Positions 1 through 8,069 are shown, counted from the first letter of the stretch. The stretch: DNA of 46,111 nt from CAYSPT01 sp964432985 (GCA_964432985.1 CAYSPT010000039.1:1-46111); one strand, 5' to 3'. The notes: generated from the letters alone by a model not told the origin. Program-made: numbers and translations.

Positions 1-260
1 CCCACAGCTACCGGGTGGACAATAATCCAACAAATGCTAACAACTCAACGTACGCTGCCAACCCGGCCCCTGCCAACGCTCCGGCAAACAACACAAGCGG
101 CAGTTCTAACCAGGGCGGAAGCGGCGGCGGGGGAAACAATTACACCAGTCACACGTGGCAAGACCGCAAATCGCCCGGGATCAGTTTTGGCTCGGGACCG
201 GTGGGGCCGGCGTTCCTCCTGCTGTTGGTCTGGCTGAAGCGCAAGAAACAGCAGGTGTAG
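1..260 (+). CDS. C-terminal end of a secreted protein with a GlyGly-CTERM-like sorting tail (partial)
   Basis: The reading frame is open from base 3 at the window edge to the TAG at 258-260, so only the last 85 or so residues are present. It is rich in Asn, Ala, Pro, Gly and Ser, as in a disordered linker of an exported protein. It ends with a Gly/Ser-rich patch (FGSGPVG), a short hydrophobic stretch (PAFLLLLVWL) and a basic tail (KRKKQQV). That order, glycine patch then hydrophobic helix then Arg/Lys, is the plan of GlyGly-CTERM signals cut by rhombosortase. A rhombosortase gene follows immediately, which supports the reading. The hydrophobic part is shorter than usual, so the assignment is an inference. 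The catalytic or binding part of the protein lies upstream of the window. Confidence 0.6.
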   Translation, partial: HSYRVDNNPTNANNSTYAANPAPANAPANNTSGSSNQGGSGGGGNNYTSHTWQDRKSPGISFGSGPVGPAFLLLLVWLKRKKQQV

Positions 261-272
261 CGAAACTATACG

Positions 273-309
273 AAAGCCGGCGGCAGAATTCCACCCGCCG
301 CCGGCTTTT
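273..309 (+). terminator. Intrinsic terminator after the GlyGly-CTERM-like protein
   Basis: A perfect 12-bp inverted repeat pairs 273-284 (AAAGCCGGCGGC) with 297-308 around a 12-base loop and ends in TTTT. It lies 12 bases after the stop codon, so it probably ends that transcript and gives rhombosortase its own transcript or read-through control. Confidence 0.75.
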
Positions 310-311
310 GA

Positions 312-366
312 CCCGAAAGTTGCGGTCAGTTTCGATTTGCAGCAGAAGGCTACTGCAACTTTCGGG
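312..366 (+). repeat. Leader palindrome CCCGAA...TTCGGG before rrtA
   Basis: Twelve-base perfect arms at 312-323 (CCCGAAAGTTGC) and 355-366 flank a 31-base loop. They are followed directly by TTAA and the ribosome site GGGAGGGG at 371-378. The same outer arms followed by TTAA or a similar run recur at 1054-1095, 11363-11416 and 16590-16614, always just upstream of a gene start. Confidence 0.55.
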
Positions 367-383
367 TTAAGGGAGGGGACATC

Positions 384-1010
384 ATGAAACGCCGCGAACT
401 TTTCATCTACATCGCCGCCGTGGTCATCCTGAACCTGACGCTGCTGTGGGAGCAGGTCAACGAACCGATGATATTTCTTTCTCACAAAGTCATGGACGGT
501 CAGGTGTGGCGTCTCTTCACCCATCCCTTTGTGCATGTCAGCTGGTACCACCTGCTGCTTGACGGTGTGGCCTTCGTTGTTCTCTACCTGCAGCTTACCG
601 AGCCGGAGCGGTTGAAAAGAACCGCGTATGTGTTTGTGTGCGGAATCACGAGCCTGGTTGCCGCCGTCAGCGCTCTTCCGGCCACGGGAGCGTTCGGGTA
701 CTGCGGCCTTTCCGGTATTGCCCACGGCTTGATGGCGGTCAGCGCTCTGGAACTTATTTTCACCGCCTCGGAAGACCGCTCGAAGCGCCGGGCCGGATTC
801 TGGTCCCTGGGATTATTGACTGCCAAGTGTCTCTATGAAGTGCACACCGGGAAGATGTTCTTCGGTTTCATCCACATGGGAATGCTGGGTACACCCGTGG
901 CCGCGTCACACGCCGGTGGTGTACTCGGAGGTGCAGCCCTCTTCCTTATACTACGCGGTGTTGCCACGGTGCGTTCACTTTCACCATGCACGGTTTTCAG
1001 CCTGTCCTGA
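384..1010 (+). CDS. rrtA: Rhombosortase (rhomboid-family intramembrane serine protease)
   Basis: This 208-residue multi-pass membrane protein belongs to the rhomboid superfamily. The catalytic serine lies in GLSGIAHG (Ser110). The catalytic histidine is His176 in a SHAGGVLGG helix, and an upstream THPFVHVSWYH segment (about 46-56) matches the rhombosortase N-terminal helix. Rhombosortases recognise and process GlyGly-CTERM tails of exported proteins in the inner membrane. The ATG at 384 has GGGAGGGG six bases upstream. The preceding gene ends in a GlyGly-CTERM-like tail and may be a substrate. The last residues (SPCTVFSLS) lack the usual basic end and are encoded inside an inverted repeat at 974-1017, so the C-terminus may have been altered by an element. 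The family call is strong; the exact subfamily is less so. Confidence 0.8.
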   Translation: MKRRELFIYIAAVVILNLTLLWEQVNEPMIFLSHKVMDGQVWRLFTHPFVHVSWYHLLLDGVAFVVLYLQLTEPERLKRTAYVFVCGITSLVAAVSALPATGAFGYCGLSGIAHGLMAVSALELIFTASEDRSKRRAGFWSLGLLTAKCLYEVHTGKMFFGFIHMGMLGTPVAASHAGGVLGGAALFLILRGVATVRSLSPCTVFSLS

Positions 1011-1017
1011 AAGTGAA
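974..1017. repeat. Inverted repeat overlapping the rrtA stop codon
   Basis: TTCACTTTCA at 974-983 and TGAAAGTGAA at 1008-1017 are perfect 10-bp arms around 24 bases. The repeat spans the last codons and stop of rrtA. No clear T-run follows, so termination is only possible, not shown. Confidence 0.5.
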
Positions 1018-1053
1018 TCGTCTGTTGTGCGGAATGCTAATAAATGATATAAA

Positions 1054-1095
1054 CCGAATAATTCATAAGCTTTCAATGGGTTGCGAATTATTCGG
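1054..1095. repeat. Leader palindrome before the zincin gene
   Basis: CCGAATAATTC at 1054-1064 pairs with GAATTATTCGG at 1085-1095 (11-bp perfect arms). ATTAAAAAA follows, then the zincin start at 1116. It is one of four related leader palindromes in the window. Confidence 0.55.
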
Positions 1096-1115
1096 ATTAA
1101 AAAAGGCGGTTCGGG

Positions 1116-1484
1116 ATGGTTGGGCACAACGAGTTCGAAGAGCTGGTATCACAAGCCATGGAGGAGATTCCCGAAGAATTCCTTCAGCAGTTGAAAAACA
1201 TCAACGTGGTGGTGGAAGAAGCCCCCTCCCGCGAGCTTCTTCGCTCCATGGGGCTTGAGGGAAGAGGAACCCTGCTCGGTCTGTACCAGGGAGTTCCCCA
1301 GATACGCAGAAGCGTGTTCCAGACCTTCGTCATGCCAGACAGAATTACCATTTTCCGCCAGCCTATTCTGGCCATCTGCCGCAGCCGTAAAGAGGTGGTG
1401 GCCCAGGTGAAGAAAACAGTCATCCATGAAATAGCGCATCACTTCGGAATTTCGGACAAACGTTTGAGAGAATTGGGATACTGA
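1116..1484 (+). CDS. Zincin-like metallopeptidase family protein (PF06262-like)
   Basis: This small, 122-residue cytoplasmic protein ends with a zinc-protease signature HEIAHHFGISD (residues 104-114). HExxH gives His104, Glu105 and His108, and the aspartate at 114 is the likely third zinc ligand, as in the minimal metallopeptidases of family PF06262. Length and the C-terminal position of the motif fit that family. The cellular substrate of the family is not known. The ATG at 1116 follows an A-rich run and AAAAAGGCGG. The HD-domain gene starts six bases after its stop, so the two are very likely co-transcribed. No signal peptide is seen. Confidence 0.8.
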   Translation: MVGHNEFEELVSQAMEEIPEEFLQQLKNINVVVEEAPSRELLRSMGLEGRGTLLGLYQGVPQIRRSVFQTFVMPDRITIFRQPILAICRSRKEVVAQVKKTVIHEIAHHFGISDKRLRELGY

Positions 1485-1490
1485 GACTCT

Positions 1491-2042
1491 ATGCGCATCG
1501 ATCCTCTTGCTATTATCAAGAAATTCTATTCCCCTGGAAGCACCGGGTATCATTTTCTTCAGAAGCACAGCCGGATGGTGGCGGAAAAAGCGCTCGCAAT
1601 CGCTCGGCGTCTTCCACATTTAGAAGCGAACCTTGATTTCATCCATGAAGCGGCTATGCTGCACGACATAGGCATTCTTTACACCCATGCTCCTCAGATC
1701 GGATGCCATGGCAGCAAACCGTATGTCTGCCACGGTTACCTGGGGCGGGAACTACTCGAACGTGAAGGTTTTCCGCGGCATGCCCTGGTGTGTGAACGGC
1801 ACGTGGGAGTAGGGATATCACTGCGGGACATAGAGGAGCAAAGCCTGCCGGTTCCCCGGAGGGACATGCAGCCGGTCACCATGGAAGAACAGATTATATG
1901 CTATGCCGATAAATTCTTCTCCAAGGACCGCCGGACCCTGTGCCGGGAGTGCCCAGTGGAAGCAATAAAAACGCGGGTCGCACGGAACGGTCCCGGTAAA
2001 GTCGAAATCTTCGAAGCCTGGATCGAGATGTTTGGGAGTTGA
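1491..2042 (+). CDS. HD-domain phosphohydrolase (HDIG-like)
   Basis: This 183-residue protein has the residues of a metal-dependent HD phosphohydrolase. They are His26 (KHS), the HD pair His58-Asp59 in AMLHDIGI, His81 and His104 in the following helices, and Asp140 in ICYADKFF. Such proteins hydrolyse phosphomonoesters or nucleotides in the cytoplasm; the substrate cannot be told from sequence. It follows the zincin gene by six bases and is probably translated from the same message. It is a stand-alone HD domain without sensor or RelA parts. The start ATG at 1491 (MRIDPLAII) is the only good one. Confidence 0.8.
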   Translation: MRIDPLAIIKKFYSPGSTGYHFLQKHSRMVAEKALAIARRLPHLEANLDFIHEAAMLHDIGILYTHAPQIGCHGSKPYVCHGYLGRELLEREGFPRHALVCERHVGVGISLRDIEEQSLPVPRRDMQPVTMEEQIICYADKFFSKDRRTLCRECPVEAIKTRVARNGPGKVEIFEAWIEMFGS

Positions 2043-2101
2043 CAGTTTGAGGCCGTATACTGTTTTCGCATACTCGTTGAGGCAACTCGTGAAAAACAAC
2101 C

Positions 2102-2239
2102 TTATCGTTGTTTCGAGAGCCAGGACCCGAACATGATGGTGAGGCACCCGGCGAAGGGGAACGTTCTGAAGGCTCCGCTGAGGTTCCCCAGTATCAGCAG
2201 AATACCGACGATTACCAGTATAGTACCCAGTTTTTGCAT
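2102..2239 (-). CDS. Small single-pass membrane protein, 45 residues
   Basis: This short ORF starts with ATG at 2239, six bases after the stop of exonuclease III. It encodes MQKLGTILVIVGILLILGN, then a second hydrophobic part (FPFAGCLTIMFGSWL) and a basic end SKQR. The first 20 residues form a convincing transmembrane helix; the second patch could be a re-entrant or second helix. The close spacing suggests translational coupling with exonuclease III. No function can be assigned. A clear start, charge pattern and tight spacing support a real gene, but there is no homology evidence here. Confidence 0.55.
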   Translation of the reverse strand: MQKLGTILVIVGILLILGNLSGAFRTFPFAGCLTIMFGSWLSKQR

Positions 2240-2245
2240 GATAGA

Positions 2246-3025
2246 TTATCCGTTTTCCAGTTCGAGTCCCACGGGACAGTGATCGGAGCCCAAGACGTCC
2301 GGAAGGATGAAAGCCGCCGAAACAGAGTTTCTAAGTACCTGGCTGACAAAGAAGTAGTCGATTCTCCATCCGACGTTCCGTTCCCGGGACCGGGTTTTAT
2401 AGTCCCACCAGGAGTAGTGCCCCCCTGTCTGCTCGTAGAGCCGGAAGGTGTCGTTAAATCCGTGAGAAATAAGCGAGTCCAGCCAGGCGCGTTCCACCGG
2501 CAGAAATCCCGAGGTCTTCTCGTTCTCCCTGGGCCGCGCCAGGTCCAGCTCGGTGTGGGCGGTATTGAAATCTCCACAGATTACGAGTCGGTCGGTATGC
2601 GCCGTGCGATACCAGTCCAGGTAATGGAGAAAGGCATCGTAAAAATCCAGCTTGAATACCAGCCGTTCGCGTGAGGACCCGCCGTTGGGAAAATAGATGT
2701 TGAACAACGTGAACCCGGGATAGGTAGCGATAATGGTCCGTCCTTCCCGGTCGAACTCATCGATTCCGAAACCCATTTGGATCTTCAGCGGTTGTTCGCG
2801 GGTGAAAAGTCCCACGCCGCTGTACCCTTTTCGTTCTGCGGCGAAAAAATAAGTATGATACCCGTTAATGGTTATTAAATCTTCGGGGACCTGTTCATGA
2901 AGCGCCCTGGTTTCCTGAAGGCACAAGATGTCGGGATTATCCTCGATAAGCCAGTCCTTGAACCCTTTGCGGTGAACGGCCCTGATGCCGTTTACGTTCC
3001 AGGAAAGAATTCGTGCAGCGCTCAT
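2246..3025 (-). CDS. xth: Exodeoxyribonuclease III (AP endonuclease)
   Basis: This 259-residue protein is of the ExoIII/APE1 family, which cuts DNA at abasic sites and digests 3' ends during base excision repair. Diagnostic blocks in order are LSWNVNGIRA at the N-terminus, CLQETRA (metal-binding Glu), YSGVGLFTR, CGDFNTAH (catalytic Asp and Asn), WRIDYFFVS, and the C-terminal GSDHCPVGLEL with the catalytic Asp-His pair. The frame is open to 3172, but the start is placed at ATG 3025. There GGAGGTGA sits at the right distance and the conserved domain begins directly. A good promoter lies just upstream at 3077-3106. It is followed by a tiny membrane protein gene. Confidence 0.93.
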   Translation of the reverse strand: MSAARILSWNVNGIRAVHRKGFKDWLIEDNPDILCLQETRALHEQVPEDLITINGYHTYFFAAERKGYSGVGLFTREQPLKIQMGFGIDEFDREGRTIIATYPGFTLFNIYFPNGGSSRERLVFKLDFYDAFLHYLDWYRTAHTDRLVICGDFNTAHTELDLARPRENEKTSGFLPVERAWLDSLISHGFNDTFRLYEQTGGHYSWWDYKTRSRERNVGWRIDYFFVSQVLRNSVSAAFILPDVLGSDHCPVGLELENG

Positions 3026-3076
3026 GACATTCACCTCCGCCACATTCTGAAATAAGCTGCCGGTTGCACCACGAAA

Positions 3077-3106
3077 AGTATAGCATCTAGTTGCTGATGC
3101 GAGCAA
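3077..3106 (-). promoter_or_regulatory. Sigma-70-type promoter for exonuclease III
   Basis: On the minus strand, TTGCTC (3101-3106) and TATACT (3077-3082) are 18 bases apart, with TGC just before the -10 (extended -10). Transcription would start near 3070, about 45 bases before the ATG at 3025. Confidence 0.5.
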
Positions 3107-3218
3107 ACGATAAAGCCTTTTCTCACGCACCTCTTCCTCTACTATCGTGTGGTGCTGTATCATAAAAATCAAGATCTACCGTGAGTGTGTAGACGTTTAA
3201 TCTCAAGGAGGGAGTGTG

Positions 3219-4082
3219 ATGATGAGCAGGATGGTCTCTACTCGGAAGATACCTTTTTCTCCGGCCCGGCTGGTTGCGGGCTTCCGGTGGTGGGCAGGCG
3301 TTCTGCTGCTGGTCACCTTACCGCTCCTTCTTTGCTCCTGTTCGTTAAGCGCAGCCACCGGCACCTCTTCCATTCCGGTGGTCACCCCGTTTTATTCCTA
3401 CCGGGTCGTCAACACCTATTCCCACGACCGCGAAGCTTTTACCCAGGGCCTGGTTTTTTATAACGGATTCATCTACGAAGGAACGGGGCGCTACGGCCAC
3501 TCCAGCCTGCGCAAGGTTGAACTGGAAACGGGTTTTGTGCTCAAGCAGTACAATCTGCCCCTGCAGTATTTCGGCGAGGGTATAACCATCTTCGGAAACA
3601 GGATTATCCAGGTGACCTGGAAATCAACTTCCGGATTCGTCTACGACCGGGAATCTTTCGATCTTTTAGAGCAGTTCACCTTTCCGGGTGACTGCTGGGG
3701 ATTGACGCATGACGGTACCCGGCTGATCATGAGTGATGGTACGGCTACGTTGTATTATTTGGACCCCGTCTCTTTTGAAGTAGCTGACATCGTTTCGGTT
3801 ACCGCCGATGGAAATCCCCTGCACAACCTCAACGAACTCGAATATGTCGGCGAGGAAATCTACGCCAATATATGGGGAACGGACCGTATTGCCAGAATCT
3901 CACCTGCTACCGGGCGGGTAACCGGTTGGATCGACCTGTCGGGAATTCTGACATCCGAAGACCGTGATCCACCGGTGGATGTGCTCAACGGTATTGCGTA
4001 CGATCAGGATCTCAAACGGCTGTTCGTGACCGGGAAACTGTGGCCGAAACTGTTCGAGATCGAACTGGTGTTACCGGAGTGA
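3219..4082 (+). CDS. Glutaminyl-peptide cyclotransferase, lipoprotein (PF05096)
   Basis: This 287-residue protein is of the plant/bacterial-type glutaminyl cyclotransferase family, a beta-propeller enzyme that turns N-terminal glutamine into pyroglutamate. Recognisable parts are FTQGLVFYNGFIYEGTGRYG, FGEGITIF, CWGLTHDG, LNELEYVGEEIYANIWGTDRIARI, and VLNGIAYDQDLKRLFVTGKLWPKLFEI at the end. The N-terminus has a basic region, a long hydrophobic stretch and a lipobox ending in CSC, so it is probably exported and lipid-anchored. The start is ATG 3219 (GTG 3216 is also possible); AAGGAGG at 3205-3211 fits both. It is a single gene, divergent from exonuclease III and convergent with the next gene. 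Confidence 0.9.
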   Translation: MMSRMVSTRKIPFSPARLVAGFRWWAGVLLLVTLPLLLCSCSLSAATGTSSIPVVTPFYSYRVVNTYSHDREAFTQGLVFYNGFIYEGTGRYGHSSLRKVELETGFVLKQYNLPLQYFGEGITIFGNRIIQVTWKSTSGFVYDRESFDLLEQFTFPGDCWGLTHDGTRLIMSDGTATLYYLDPVSFEVADIVSVTADGNPLHNLNELEYVGEEIYANIWGTDRIARISPATGRVTGWIDLSGILTSEDRDPPVDVLNGIAYDQDLKRLFVTGKLWPKLFEIELVLPE

Positions 4083-4135
4083 GTTAACCCGCTTATTTCC
4101 TCGTGCCAGGAGGGCCTCCGCCAGGAGGGTCTAGT

Positions 4136-5935
4136 TTACCGGTAGTGGTCAAGCAGATCGATAAGATCCTGTGGTACATCTATTCCCAGCTCGAGGGCTA
4201 TTTCCAGGTGCTTGACTGCCTGGCTGTATTTTTTCTGATCGTAGTAGATGGCAGTCAGGTTTATGCGCGCAAAGCCGAAAGCCGGATCGATCGCAAGTGC
4301 TGACATGAAGGATTTCTCGGCTTCGGTGAACATCCCGATATCGCCATACACGTTCCCCAGGTTGTTGAAGACCTTCGGATCGGTAGGGTCGAGCTCCAGT
4401 GAACGTTTGAAAGAAGCGATGGCTTTGTCAGGCTGCCTGGTTTCGCTGTAGGAGTTACCCAGGTTGTAATGGTATTTCGGGTTGTCCGGTTTGAGCTTTA
4501 TGGCATTCAGATAAGCTATAATTGCTTTTTTCGGCTCCTTTGCGGCTGCGTAAGCGTTGCCCAGATTGACATACGGCTGGCCTTGCTGCTCTATTTCGAT
4601 GGCTTTCTTGAACATATCGATGGCGCGATCAGACTCGCCGGCTCTCCGGTATTCGATGCCCAGGTTGTTGTACACGCGCCAGGAATCGGGATTACACTGA
4701 AGTGCTTGTTCATACAGGGTCTGGGAGTCCGTCCAGCAGGTGTTTTGCTTGATGGTTAGCGCGGCTAAAACGATAATCAGCAGGATGACTCCGGCGAGCA
4801 GGGTTTTTCGGTTCAAACGGTGGTGCTCCAGCAGGTGAAGACCGTGTGCCGCCAGCAAAAAACATCCCATTGACGGCAGGTAGAAATATCGCTCGGCCAT
4901 ATATGAGGAGAGGGGAATTATCCCGGAAAAGGGCAGCAAAGTAACCAGGAACCACATAATGCCGAACGAGGCCACCGGAGCACTGGAGCGTTTCAGTACA
5001 GCGAGACAGAGCAGGGCGAAGCAGATGAGCACTCCGGCGAGGGGAGCGAGCTGCGTAAAAGAAAACACAGGGATGCCGTAATCTATGTGCAGGTTAGCCG
5101 GGTACACTAAAAGACGCAGATAGCCGGATAGGGCGGCAAAGAATCCCGGCAGTCGTGAAAGCAATTTTCCTGTTTCGATCAGTGCCGCCGGTGATACCCG
5201 TACCGTCAGCAGGATCCCGGCGCTGAAAGCCGCGGCCATGGCAGCGAAAACTATGAGGTGTATCAGCCGGGGCCATGATTTAAGGGACAGGCCGTATACC
5301 AGGTAATACACCAGGAGAAGGAGGGGAAACACCAGGCCCGATTCCTGTGAAAGCAGTGCCAGTCCATAACATACAATGATGATGATTCCCCGCATCACGC
5401 TAAGTCCCCGCTCCTGTTGGATACAACCGTTCATTGTAATAAGCAGCAGTAGACTGCTGAGGAGCATTCCCCGGCTGGCTATGTGGGTGACCGCTTCGGT
5501 ATGGACAGGATGAACGGCAAACAGAAGGGCAATGAGCAAGGCGGTGCGCCGCTTGGCTGTCACAGCTGCCGCCAGCCGGTAGAAGCACAGAGAAACCAGC
5601 ACGTGCAGAAGCAGGTTGATCAGGTGATACCCTGTTGTCGTATCCCCCCACAGGTGCCGATCGGTGAGAAAGCTGATCATGGTCAGCGGCCGGTAGTAAA
5701 TGACCGGGTCCGGCGTTTCCAACTGCACCGGATTATTCAACAGGGTAGGGAGAAAAGACCAACTGGTGAGATACGGGTTGTCCCGTACCAGGGGAATATC
5801 TCTCCAGACAAATCCACCCGGAAGCGCGTTGAGATAGACTACCGCTGAGAGGACGGCGATAAGCACTACATGACGGACCACCGATGATTTTTGCCTACCC
5901 GCTTTAGCTTCTCTGTCTGTTGGGCTGTCGCTCAT
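4136..5935 (-). CDS. TMTC-like membrane protein with C-terminal TPR repeats
   Basis: This 599-residue protein is about two-thirds membrane-embedded. The first 400 residues hold many hydrophobic helices and features of GT-C/TMTC-type O-mannosyltransferase-like proteins. These include an acidic first loop (FVWRDIPLVRDNPYL, about 42-56), an IYYRPL motif (about 79-84) and an AVHPVHTEAV block. The last 180 residues (about 415-599) are about five TPR repeats with the usual YNLGNSY and PDKAIASFKRSLELDP pattern. Eukaryotic TMTC proteins O-mannosylate cadherins; bacterial members are largely uncharacterised, so sugar and target are unknown. It lies 19 bases after the stop of another GT-C-like gene and is probably in the same operon. 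Confidence 0.8.
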   Translation of the reverse strand: MSDSPTDREAKAGRQKSSVVRHVVLIAVLSAVVYLNALPGGFVWRDIPLVRDNPYLTSWSFLPTLLNNPVQLETPDPVIYYRPLTMISFLTDRHLWGDTTTGYHLINLLLHVLVSLCFYRLAAAVTAKRRTALLIALLFAVHPVHTEAVTHIASRGMLLSSLLLLITMNGCIQQERGLSVMRGIIIIVCYGLALLSQESGLVFPLLLLVYYLVYGLSLKSWPRLIHLIVFAAMAAAFSAGILLTVRVSPAALIETGKLLSRLPGFFAALSGYLRLLVYPANLHIDYGIPVFSFTQLAPLAGVLICFALLCLAVLKRSSAPVASFGIMWFLVTLLPFSGIIPLSSYMAERYFYLPSMGCFLLAAHGLHLLEHHRLNRKTLLAGVILLIIVLAALTIKQNTCWTDSQTLYEQALQCNPDSWRVYNNLGIEYRRAGESDRAIDMFKKAIEIEQQGQPYVNLGNAYAAAKEPKKAIIAYLNAIKLKPDNPKYHYNLGNSYSETRQPDKAIASFKRSLELDPTDPKVFNNLGNVYGDIGMFTEAEKSFMSALAIDPAFGFARINLTAIYYDQKKYSQAVKHLEIALELGIDVPQDLIDLLDHYR

Positions 5936-5954
5936 GAGTTCTTTCCCGTCTGGC

Positions 5955-7892
5955 TTATCGTTTAACGTTTAGCCGCTTCGAATTGATATAGGCATCGTAC
6001 ATGCTTTGTACCGGTCTGTAAAGGTCCCGGTAAACAGCGTCCCAGTAAATCCACCGTTTTTCCTGTCCCGGAACATAACCTTCGGGAAAATCTTCCAGCA
6101 GTGAGTCGTATTTACCATATCCGTTCCGAAAGGTTGTGGTCATGAACAGTTCAAACAAAATAGTGTTTAATTCACGGTAGTCAAGAGACGTGTTCCTTTT
6201 CAAAAACTTACTTGCGTAAAGCTGTCGGTAACCGGTGGTGGAGGGGGTGTCGTTGGTAAAAATGACGATGGGGCCGTCCCGGCCCTGGACCGTGGCTGCC
6301 GAGGAGAATCCAGGAAGATCGCCGGTCACGGCAGCCGCTTGAGAAATCGAATCGGGCTTGATGGTGGAGTGGGCGGTGTTCATAATTATCAGGTCGGCGT
6401 TCTGAAGTATCTGTGCTTTATCCAGCGTGTGGTAGAATCCACCCCACCGGCACCGGTGATTGTAACTGTTGAAGCTGGTCAGCATGTTGAGATCATAGAA
6501 TATCCTGAAGGGCAGGTCGGACCGGTTGCCGGAAGAGCTGTTGACGAGGTTCATATCGTAGACTACTCCGGGAAATAGGTGATACATCAGGGCCAGGGCT
6601 GTATTGGGTCCGAATCCGTCGATGACGAAATTGCGGGTGTATTTCCAGCTTCTTTGCAGAAGTGGTCGGGCCAGGAAATCATCGGTCGAAATTCCCTGCT
6701 CCTTGATGAGAGGATCAGATTCCGCCAACGCTCGCTCGATCTGCTTGATATGAACCGGAGTGTCGAGAAAGTAGGGGCAGTATACCCGGTGAGAGGTGAT
6801 GGCTGCGTATTGCAGCAGGGAAACCGCTATTAAAATCCCCGTCAGAACTATCCTGTGTTTCTTCGTTTTTATTTGTTCAAGCCCTCTGAAGATCAGAAGT
6901 ACCGCCGGTATCAGGCACGGAGCCACGTGTCTTGGCTCCTTCACCGGTTGGAAGATGAGTAAAACTAGTGGTACCAGGAACCACAGCCAGAGTACCAGGT
7001 CTTTCCGGGCTGCTTCGTCATGCCGGCATTGTGTAAGTGTACCGATTTTCAGAAGGGGCAGCGCCAGAAACGGGACCAGCATCATCAGCATCGTTTTGTA
7101 GAGGTGAACAGCGTAGAAGGTAATGGAATCCGCCGAAAATATCCGGGGTGGCCCAAGCAGCTTCATGATGGGAAAGAGCGTATTTCCCAGGGTCCGGTAG
7201 TACTGGATGGACACCGGGAAAAAGAGCAGCTCGATGAGTATCACAGCTGCCGCCGCCCCTGCCACAGCTGCCGTCAGACGAATCATCTGCCGTCGCTTCT
7301 TGTCGCAGGCGAGAAGAACGAATTCTCCTATAAGCGGTCCGATGAAAAAAAGAGGGAATGTCATCTTCATCATCAGGCCGATTGTGAAAATCACGGCGAA
7401 GAGAATACCGTATCCCCCACGGGTAAACCCGTCGGATTTGAACCATAGCCCAAAAGCAAGTGCGACTATGGCGCAGAGAGAAAACTCCAGGTATAGTTCC
7501 CGGGACAGTCCTGTGATCAACGGACAACAAAGAATGACCAACAGGACCAGAAAGGGAGGAATGGACAGCTTCACTTCACGGCACAGGAGCGTAACCGCCA
7601 CGGCCAGGATGGCGGCAAAAAGTATGTTGGTCCACAGAGCGGCGGGAATGGAATTACTGAATTTAACCACCGGGTACATCATAAAGGGGAAAATAGAAGG
7701 CAGTTCAAATTCATTGTAGGCCCGGTCTCCCCGGACGAAATCCACTGCGAATTGATAATACTGATACGGATCGAGCCAGGAAAAGGAGTCCCGGTCGCAG
7801 ATGTCCAGGTGGAAATCTACGGCAAAGACGCCCAGTACCAGGATCAATCCAATCCAGGCTATCAGTTTGGTTACACGCCGGTTTATATCCAT
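5955..7892 (-). CDS. GT-C type membrane glycosyltransferase (ArnT/PMT-like)
   Basis: This 645-residue protein has a N-terminal helix, an acidic first loop (CDRDSFSWLDPYQYY, about 32-46) and about ten further hydrophobic helices to residue 360. A soluble C-terminal domain of nearly 280 residues follows. The plan fits polyprenyl-phosphate-sugar glycosyltransferases of the GT-C fold, but I recognise no specific family. The start is odd: ATG 7892 has no ribosome site. An excellent AAGGAGG instead precedes an ATG about 34 bases upstream in another frame, and an in-frame TGA blocks extension of this ORF. Either a leader ORF is coupled to it, or a one-base error hides the true N-terminus. Confidence 0.65.
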   Translation of the reverse strand: MDINRRVTKLIAWIGLILVLGVFAVDFHLDICDRDSFSWLDPYQYYQFAVDFVRGDRAYNEFELPSIFPFMMYPVVKFSNSIPAALWTNILFAAILAVAVTLLCREVKLSIPPFLVLLVILCCPLITGLSRELYLEFSLCAIVALAFGLWFKSDGFTRGGYGILFAVIFTIGLMMKMTFPLFFIGPLIGEFVLLACDKKRRQMIRLTAAVAGAAAAVILIELLFFPVSIQYYRTLGNTLFPIMKLLGPPRIFSADSITFYAVHLYKTMLMMLVPFLALPLLKIGTLTQCRHDEAARKDLVLWLWFLVPLVLLIFQPVKEPRHVAPCLIPAVLLIFRGLEQIKTKKHRIVLTGILIAVSLLQYAAITSHRVYCPYFLDTPVHIKQIERALAESDPLIKEQGISTDDFLARPLLQRSWKYTRNFVIDGFGPNTALALMYHLFPGVVYDMNLVNSSSGNRSDLPFRIFYDLNMLTSFNSYNHRCRWGGFYHTLDKAQILQNADLIIMNTAHSTIKPDSISQAAAVTGDLPGFSSAATVQGRDGPIVIFTNDTPSTTGYRQLYASKFLKRNTSLDYRELNTILFELFMTTTFRNGYGKYDSLLEDFPEGYVPGQEKRWIYWDAVYRDLYRPVQSMYDAYINSKRLNVKR

Positions 7893-8021
7893 TGGCCAAG
7901 GTGAACCGCGTCCAGCCGCCGTTCATTCTACCCTCCTTGCTCAAAGGGCGGGAATTTATTAGCTTTGTTATTGAATAATGTTCTACAGGCTCCTTTGAAA
8001 ACAGTCAGCACTCTTGGGTAC

Positions 8022-8027
8022 ATTATA
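8022..8027 (-). promoter_or_regulatory. Possible -10 box (TATAAT) for the glycosyltransferase operon
   Basis: A perfect TATAAT on the minus strand lies in the 177-base gap between the GH57 gene and the glycosyltransferase gene. I see no good -35, so it is only a candidate. Confidence 0.3.
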
Positions 8028-8069
8028 ACGGAAAATCTGCTGCGAGAGTGTTTCCTTGTGCGAGAATGT

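Noticed and set aside
45..725. 226-residue minus-strand ORF over the rrtA region
   Set aside because: Antisense to rhombosortase and the terminator, low-complexity Arg/Gln-rich composition, no start site.
7711..7927. About 70-residue minus-strand ORF with strong AAGGAGG
   Set aside because: Its sequence is Arg/Pro/Gly-rich and fully overlaps the glycosyltransferase; kept only as a finding about the start problem.
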